Assembly (NCBI GenBank): GCA_903813345.2 | Contig: CAIIXF020000012.1 | Span: forward strand, 22,144,184 to 22,208,183 | Reading direction: 5' to 3' | DNA: 64,000 nt | Source: Owenia fusiformis | Lineage: Eukaryota; Annelida; Polychaeta; Sabellida; Oweniidae | Shown here: one piece after another, positions 60,189 through 64,000 of the stretch | Numbering within the stretch: position 1 is the stretch's first letter | Layout: each line of letters starts with the position of its first letter | Program-made: the position numbers and the translations under genes | The notes under the pieces: generated by a model | The model's input: only the letters and a program-made list of their open reading frames with translations | Databases searched by the model: none | Told to the model about the DNA's origin: nothing

Positions 60189-60812
60189 CTTCCAGTTTTG
60201 CACAAAGAGTGCACTTAAAGTCCATTTCACTGCTTCATTACGTCAGTAGAACGGCAAAAATAAGAAATTGGGAGACCTTTGTGCAATAATATATGGAAAA
60301 GTATATTCATAATGTACATGAATGACATTTGTATATCTTGGATTGCTTCTAGTTTGGCTTATAAAGTGTGTGGCCTCTTATATTTGGATGTTTCTCTGTC
60401 ATGTTATTTTCAATAAGATTAACATGGCTGAAATTCTTCAAATTACAAGACGGCACAGTTTTATTGCACAAAAAACTAAAAAATCTGAAATATACAAATG
60501 TCATTCATGTACATGTACATTATGCATATACTTTTATATATATTATTGCCCAATGGTCTCCCAATTTCTTATTTTTGCCGTTCTACTGACGAAATGAAGC
60601 AGTGAAATGGACTCTATGTGCCTAGAAAAGACTTGTGAAAATAATGTTTTAAAAAGTGTATAAAAACAAGAAAATTCAGTGAAAAAATTCAGAAAATTTT
60701 ACAATTTTTTTTTCACTGAATTTTCTCGTTTTTTATACATTTTACAAAATAAATCTCACAAGGCTTTTCTAGGTACATAAGTGCACTCTTTGTGCAAACC
60801 TGGAAAATGTAG
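60189..60812. mobile_element. Multi-hairpin foldback element at the right edge of the array
   Basis: The outer inverted repeats TTTTGCACAAAGAGTGCACT (left) and GTGCACTCTTTGTGCAAACC (right) enclose two side-by-side hairpins. Arms at about 60213-60345 and 60485-60620 share GGCAAAAATAAGAAATTGGG. Arms at about 60616-60700 and 60705-60780 share AGAAAATTCAGTGAAAAA. ACAATAT occurs at both outer edges (60182-60188 and 60813-60819), a possible 7-bp target duplication, though it also resembles the array pentanucleotide. Frames inside are not coding. Confidence 0.7.
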
Positions 60813-60819
60813 ACAATAT

Positions 60820-61530
60820 GAGGAAGTAGTTATTCTTGTTTGAAAAATAACATGTGACTCAATTGAGGAATGCAGAAAACTTCCCAATATGCACCCTGGC
60901 CTTAGGTTATTCTTTCCAAGCAACATTTTTGCTATTTTCTGGAACAAAATAAATAAAGTATGAAGACGTGTGTATTGCCTTGCTTTTTTAGGAACGTAGC
61001 ATTAGATTGTCTTCTCTTAAGTAAACCTAGACTATATCCTATTTAGTCTGAATTATATTCAGACTATAAGGCACCTTTGTTAAAATTTGGTAATCCTAAA
61101 TATTTGTTTACATAGGAAGTGCTATTCTAAATGGCTGATTGGGTAAAATTAATTTGGACATTTGTTACTTCAACTAGCTTTATTTCCACTTGACAATATG
61201 CTGAGATACTTTTTATTGCATTTAATTGTACCTTACTACTTCATTGAAATTTTGCAATGTTTATTTTATTGAAGAAATGGTTCCTCTAATTGATAATTTT
61301 ATGCAAAAAATTTCACTGCACAGGAAAGTAGTACATCATAACAGACTGACTTCTAGTCAGTCTGTTGGATACATACTATAAGCAAACCTAGTATAAACCG
61401 ACTATAAGTGGTCAATGGAAATCCAGTATTATTGAGAAGCTTGGAGTAGAGATTTAGAAAATTGTAAAGGTGGTCATTTTCATGAATGATTTTTCTTGAG
61501 ATTTTAGCATTTCATGGAGTTGCCAATTAC
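60820..61530. other. No gene recognised
   Basis: AT-rich sequence with a small hairpin, CAGACTGACTTCTAGTCAGTCTG, at about 61342. No exon was found. If the array is transcribed leftward, a promoter might lie here, but none is visible. Confidence 0.4.
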
Positions 61531-61536
61531 CTGCTA

Positions 61537-62012
61537 CAGTTGGGGACAAAAATAAATGACAGGTCGATTTTCGATCACCATTTCCTAATTATGGTGGTCT
61601 GAAAGCCCATAATTTCCAATATTGTCTACAGTTGGGGACATAAATAAATGACAGGTGGATTTGCTGAAGTGAGGATTTCCCATGTTAAAAATAAGAGAAT
61701 TTACAAGAGGCCATAAATCAGTGGATGAGATTATACAAAATGTAAAATATACAAATTTTAAGGGATATGTATCTAGACAATATTGGAAATTATGGGCTTT
61801 CAGACCACCATAGTTAGGAAATGGTGATCGAAAATCGACCTGTCATTTATTTTTGTCCCCAACTGTAGATACATATCCCTTAAAATTTGTATATTTTACA
61901 TTTTGTATAATCGCATCCACTGATTTATGGCCTCTTGTAAATTCTCTTATTTTTAACATGGGAAATCCTCACTTCAGCAAATCCACCTGTCATTTATTTA
62001 TGTCCCCAACTT
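61537..62012. mobile_element. Tc1/mariner-type MITE, outer copy, split by a copy of itself
   Basis: The left end is CAGTTGGGGACAAAAATAAA with TA at 61535-61536. The right end is its complement with one change, TA at 62013-62014. Removing the inner element and one TA leaves 237 bp, exactly the inner element's length. The outer copy is in the opposite orientation to the inner one. Confidence 0.85.
61629..61865. mobile_element. Tc1/mariner-type MITE, inner copy (237 bp)
   Basis: Bounded by TA at 61627-61628 and 61866-61867. The ends are CAGTTGGGGACATAAATAAA and the complement of CAGTTGGGGACAAAAATAAA. It inserted at the TA in the centre of the outer copy; the intact centre GTATCTAGACAATATTGG is present in the inner copy. 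It has no coding capacity. Confidence 0.85.
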
Positions 62013-62014
62013 TA

Positions 62015-62735
62015 CCAGGTTTACTAAAAAAGACATTGCAAGGATACTTCTCCGACAAAAGCATGCCTTCATACTTTCTACTTTATTTTGTACCAGGAAA
62101 TAACATGAGCAGTTACAGTATAGCATTTTTTTTCAAAACTGTTGTTCGGAAAGAATAACCCAACCATAGAAAATATCCGTACCGTTGTCGTTGTGCTGCA
62201 TGACACCACCATTCGTACTTTTGTAGTTTGTGTTTTTACCTATATTTCTTAGTTTTCTTCGTCTGGAACCACTGCATGCTTTTAGACACGTGTAATAGTT
62301 TAAAACTTTTGTTTACTAGTCCCATACTGGTACTTTTCCATCATGCTTTGTTTTTCCACTTCCTACAACGTGGCTAAGGTTGTCCACCTATGAAATCGTC
62401 CAAAACGAGCATTATGCTGGCATAATAATCCGGACTCTGCTTATTCATTTTGTCTACAACAACGGCAAATAACAGCATTTTGTGATATACTGTGTTATTT
62501 ACGTATCTCCATTTTTCAAATTCGAAAATTCCTCTTATTTGTATAATGAATGCTCATAGGGATGTAACCACGTGATCAGACATACGGTGGTCTGTTTAGA
62601 TTGACCAATGAACAACGCCGAGAAATTGCTGTAATCGAATGCTAGTACACATCATGTTCGAATTTCACGACGCTAGACATTAAATGCATGCTAGTGTGAA
62701 TATTGCGTTCTATTTATACAACGTTTGAATCACAT
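62015..62735. other. No gene recognised
   Basis: Includes scattered CpGs but no exon with clear splice sites. The open frame reaching into this region from 61853 crosses the MITE and is spurious. Confidence 0.4.
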
Positions 62736-62739
62736 AAAC

Positions 62740-63470
62740 ATAAACATTAAAATAACGTGAACATAAAATTTATTGAAAATGTCTACATAAAAACGCATCC
62801 ATTCTTCGTGGATAAAGTTAAAGTCAAATAAAGTTACATTTTTATGACAAAGTAACGTGTTTCGAAAATGTCTACATAAAAATTCATCCATTTTTCTTGC
62901 GTTGCGTTTTAAGGCAAAGTAACGTGTTTTGAAAATGGTTACATAAAAATTCATCCATTCTTCATGGAGAACGTTAAAGTCCAATAAAGTTACACACGTT
63001 TTAAGGTAAAGTGACGTGTTTTGAAAATGCCTACATAAAACTCATCCATTCTTCGTGGATAAAAGTTAAAGTCCAATAAAGTTACGTGTGTAAGGCGAAG
63101 TAACGTGTTTTGAAAATGCCTACATAAAAACTAATCCATTCTTCGTTTTTAAAGCAAAGTAACATGTTTTGAAAGTGCCTACAAAAAAATTCATGCATTC
63201 CTCATGGAGAAAAGTTAAAATCCAATAAAGTTACGCTTTTTTATATGGCAAAGTAACTTGTTTTGAAAATACCTACATAAAAAATTCATTCATTCGTCGT
63301 GGAGAAAAGTTAAAGTCCAGTAAAGTTACATGTACGTTTTAATGGCAAAGTAACGTGTTCTGAATATACATACATAAAAAAAGCATTCATTTTTAATGGA
63401 GACAAGTCAAAGTCCAATAAAGTAACGTGTTAAATGCAAAGTAACGTGATTTAAAAATCTTCGAATTGTT
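62740..63470 (+). repeat. Tandem repeat, about eight units of 60-100 bp
   Basis: Each unit has AAAGTAACGTGTTTTGAAAA, CCTACATAAAA, TTCATCCATTCTTCGTGGA and AAAGTTAAAGTCCAATAAAG. Units vary in length because some lack the AAAGTCCAATAAAGTTAC part. It contains repeated TAACGTG words. The minus-strand frame at 62730-62984 only follows the repeat. Confidence 0.75.
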
Positions 63471-63599
63471 ACTTGTAAAGGAGACGAAAAAGCGTTACTT
63501 TTGAAATGTCAATATTTTCTGTCCCTAAATCATGACACATTGATACTAAGTTGGAATTCTACGTACATTTTTGCGATCGCATGTAGTTAACTACCACTT

Positions 63600-63705
63600 A
63601 AGTTTCGACTTGCGTCATAAGACGCAACTTAGGAGTTGCGCTTGCGCAAATTGTCGATACGCAAACGCAACGCAGACGCAAGCGCAAATCTTGCGACGAG
63701 CGCGT
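63600..63705. repeat. GCGCAA/ACGCAA-rich block with inverted pairs
   Basis: Words such as GACGCAACTT, AAGTTTCGACTTGCGTC, GTTGCGCTTGCGCAAA and GACGCAAGCGCAAATCTTGC repeat in both orientations. TTGCGCAA resembles a C/EBP site. It could be regulatory or a degenerate MITE end. Confidence 0.35.
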
Positions 63706-64000
63706 GATTAGGCTTCAGGCATATAAGGCTGGAGACTCCAGAAGAGTTTACCATAGGTGGCCATTATAACATTTTACCTGTATGTATCTTATTAACGACT
63801 AGTATCTAAGCCTTGCCACAGTGTTCGGGAGAGACTCGCCTAGCCTGCTATAACAATCTTACCATGGGTTGTCCACCGAATTTTTGAGATAAATGAAACT
63901 AACCCTATCTATCGTCATATTTCTCAGAGAATTCTTGTAAAATCACCAAGGTCAAAATCACTCCGCCGCCAGTTTAAAATGAGATGGATTTCCCACTGAA
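63706..64000. other. No gene recognised
   Basis: Nothing supported to the window end. Confidence 0.4.

Noticed and set aside
60322-60597. 91-codon plus-strand frame
   Set aside because: It lies entirely within the foldback element and crosses its hairpin loop.
61853-62158. 101-codon plus-strand frame
   Set aside because: It spans the MITE ends and flanking DNA; no coding features.
62740-63470. CRISPR-like interpretation of the tandem repeat
   Set aside because: Units and spacers are not of constant size, the spacers are not unique, and the context is animal DNA.

Overview
The window looks like AT-rich, repeat-laden nuclear DNA from an animal. No long uninterrupted reading frames, operons or Shine-Dalgarno-led genes are visible. 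The few plausible coding segments are short and bounded by AG and GT splice signals. Tc1/mariner-type, hAT-like, Transib-like and non-LTR remnants are common. The style (CAGG-type terminal repeats, poly-C tracts of 8-20, GGAC tails, a Transib/RAG-like terminus) suggests a marine invertebrate, possibly an echinoderm, hemichordate or cephalochordate. The species is an inference and cannot be fixed from the sequence.

Layout. Positions 1-9.5 kb hold scattered hAT-like elements with 5-bp target duplications, a cluster of GTGTCAAGAG-type words, two CpG-containing promoter-like stretches (ETS/YY1 near 5.8 kb, NRF1/CCAAT near 7.4 kb) and non-LTR tails. From 12.1 to about 21.1 kb, the plus strand carries the best protein-coding evidence. 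Two exon types alternate (A1, B1, A2, B2) with matching splice phases, as expected for the 3' part of one gene with tandemly duplicated domains. Its introns are full of transposons. From 21.5 to 31.6 kb there are a tandem array of YY1-like palindromes, a mariner-like element with short terminal repeats, a CACCTGCGG minisatellite, a tRNA-like sequence, large inverted repeats and a compact CRE/AP-1/octamer/CCAAT/ETS cluster. A 1.9-kb element with 63-bp terminal repeats starting CACTGTG and a 5-bp target duplication lies at 31.65-33.55 kb.

The dominant feature is a macrosatellite at about 34.56-60.18 kb: roughly ten and a half head-to-tail copies of a 2.45-2.56-kb unit. Diagnostic variants show two main unit types and a higher-order duplication of three units displaced by about 9.98 kb. 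Each unit carries good splice-acceptor and splice-donor motifs, all on the minus strand. A diverged copy of one exon-like segment, with an acceptor and a downstream AATAAA, lies just left of the array. The array may therefore be the repeated internal exons of a minus-strand transcription unit. Reading-frame continuity between the segments fails, so a spliced non-coding RNA or decayed gene is more likely than an intact protein.

The right flank (60.2-64 kb) holds a multi-hairpin foldback element at the array edge, a 237-bp Tc1/mariner-type MITE inserted into the middle of another copy of itself in the opposite orientation, a roughly 90-bp tandem repeat and a GCGCAA-rich block.
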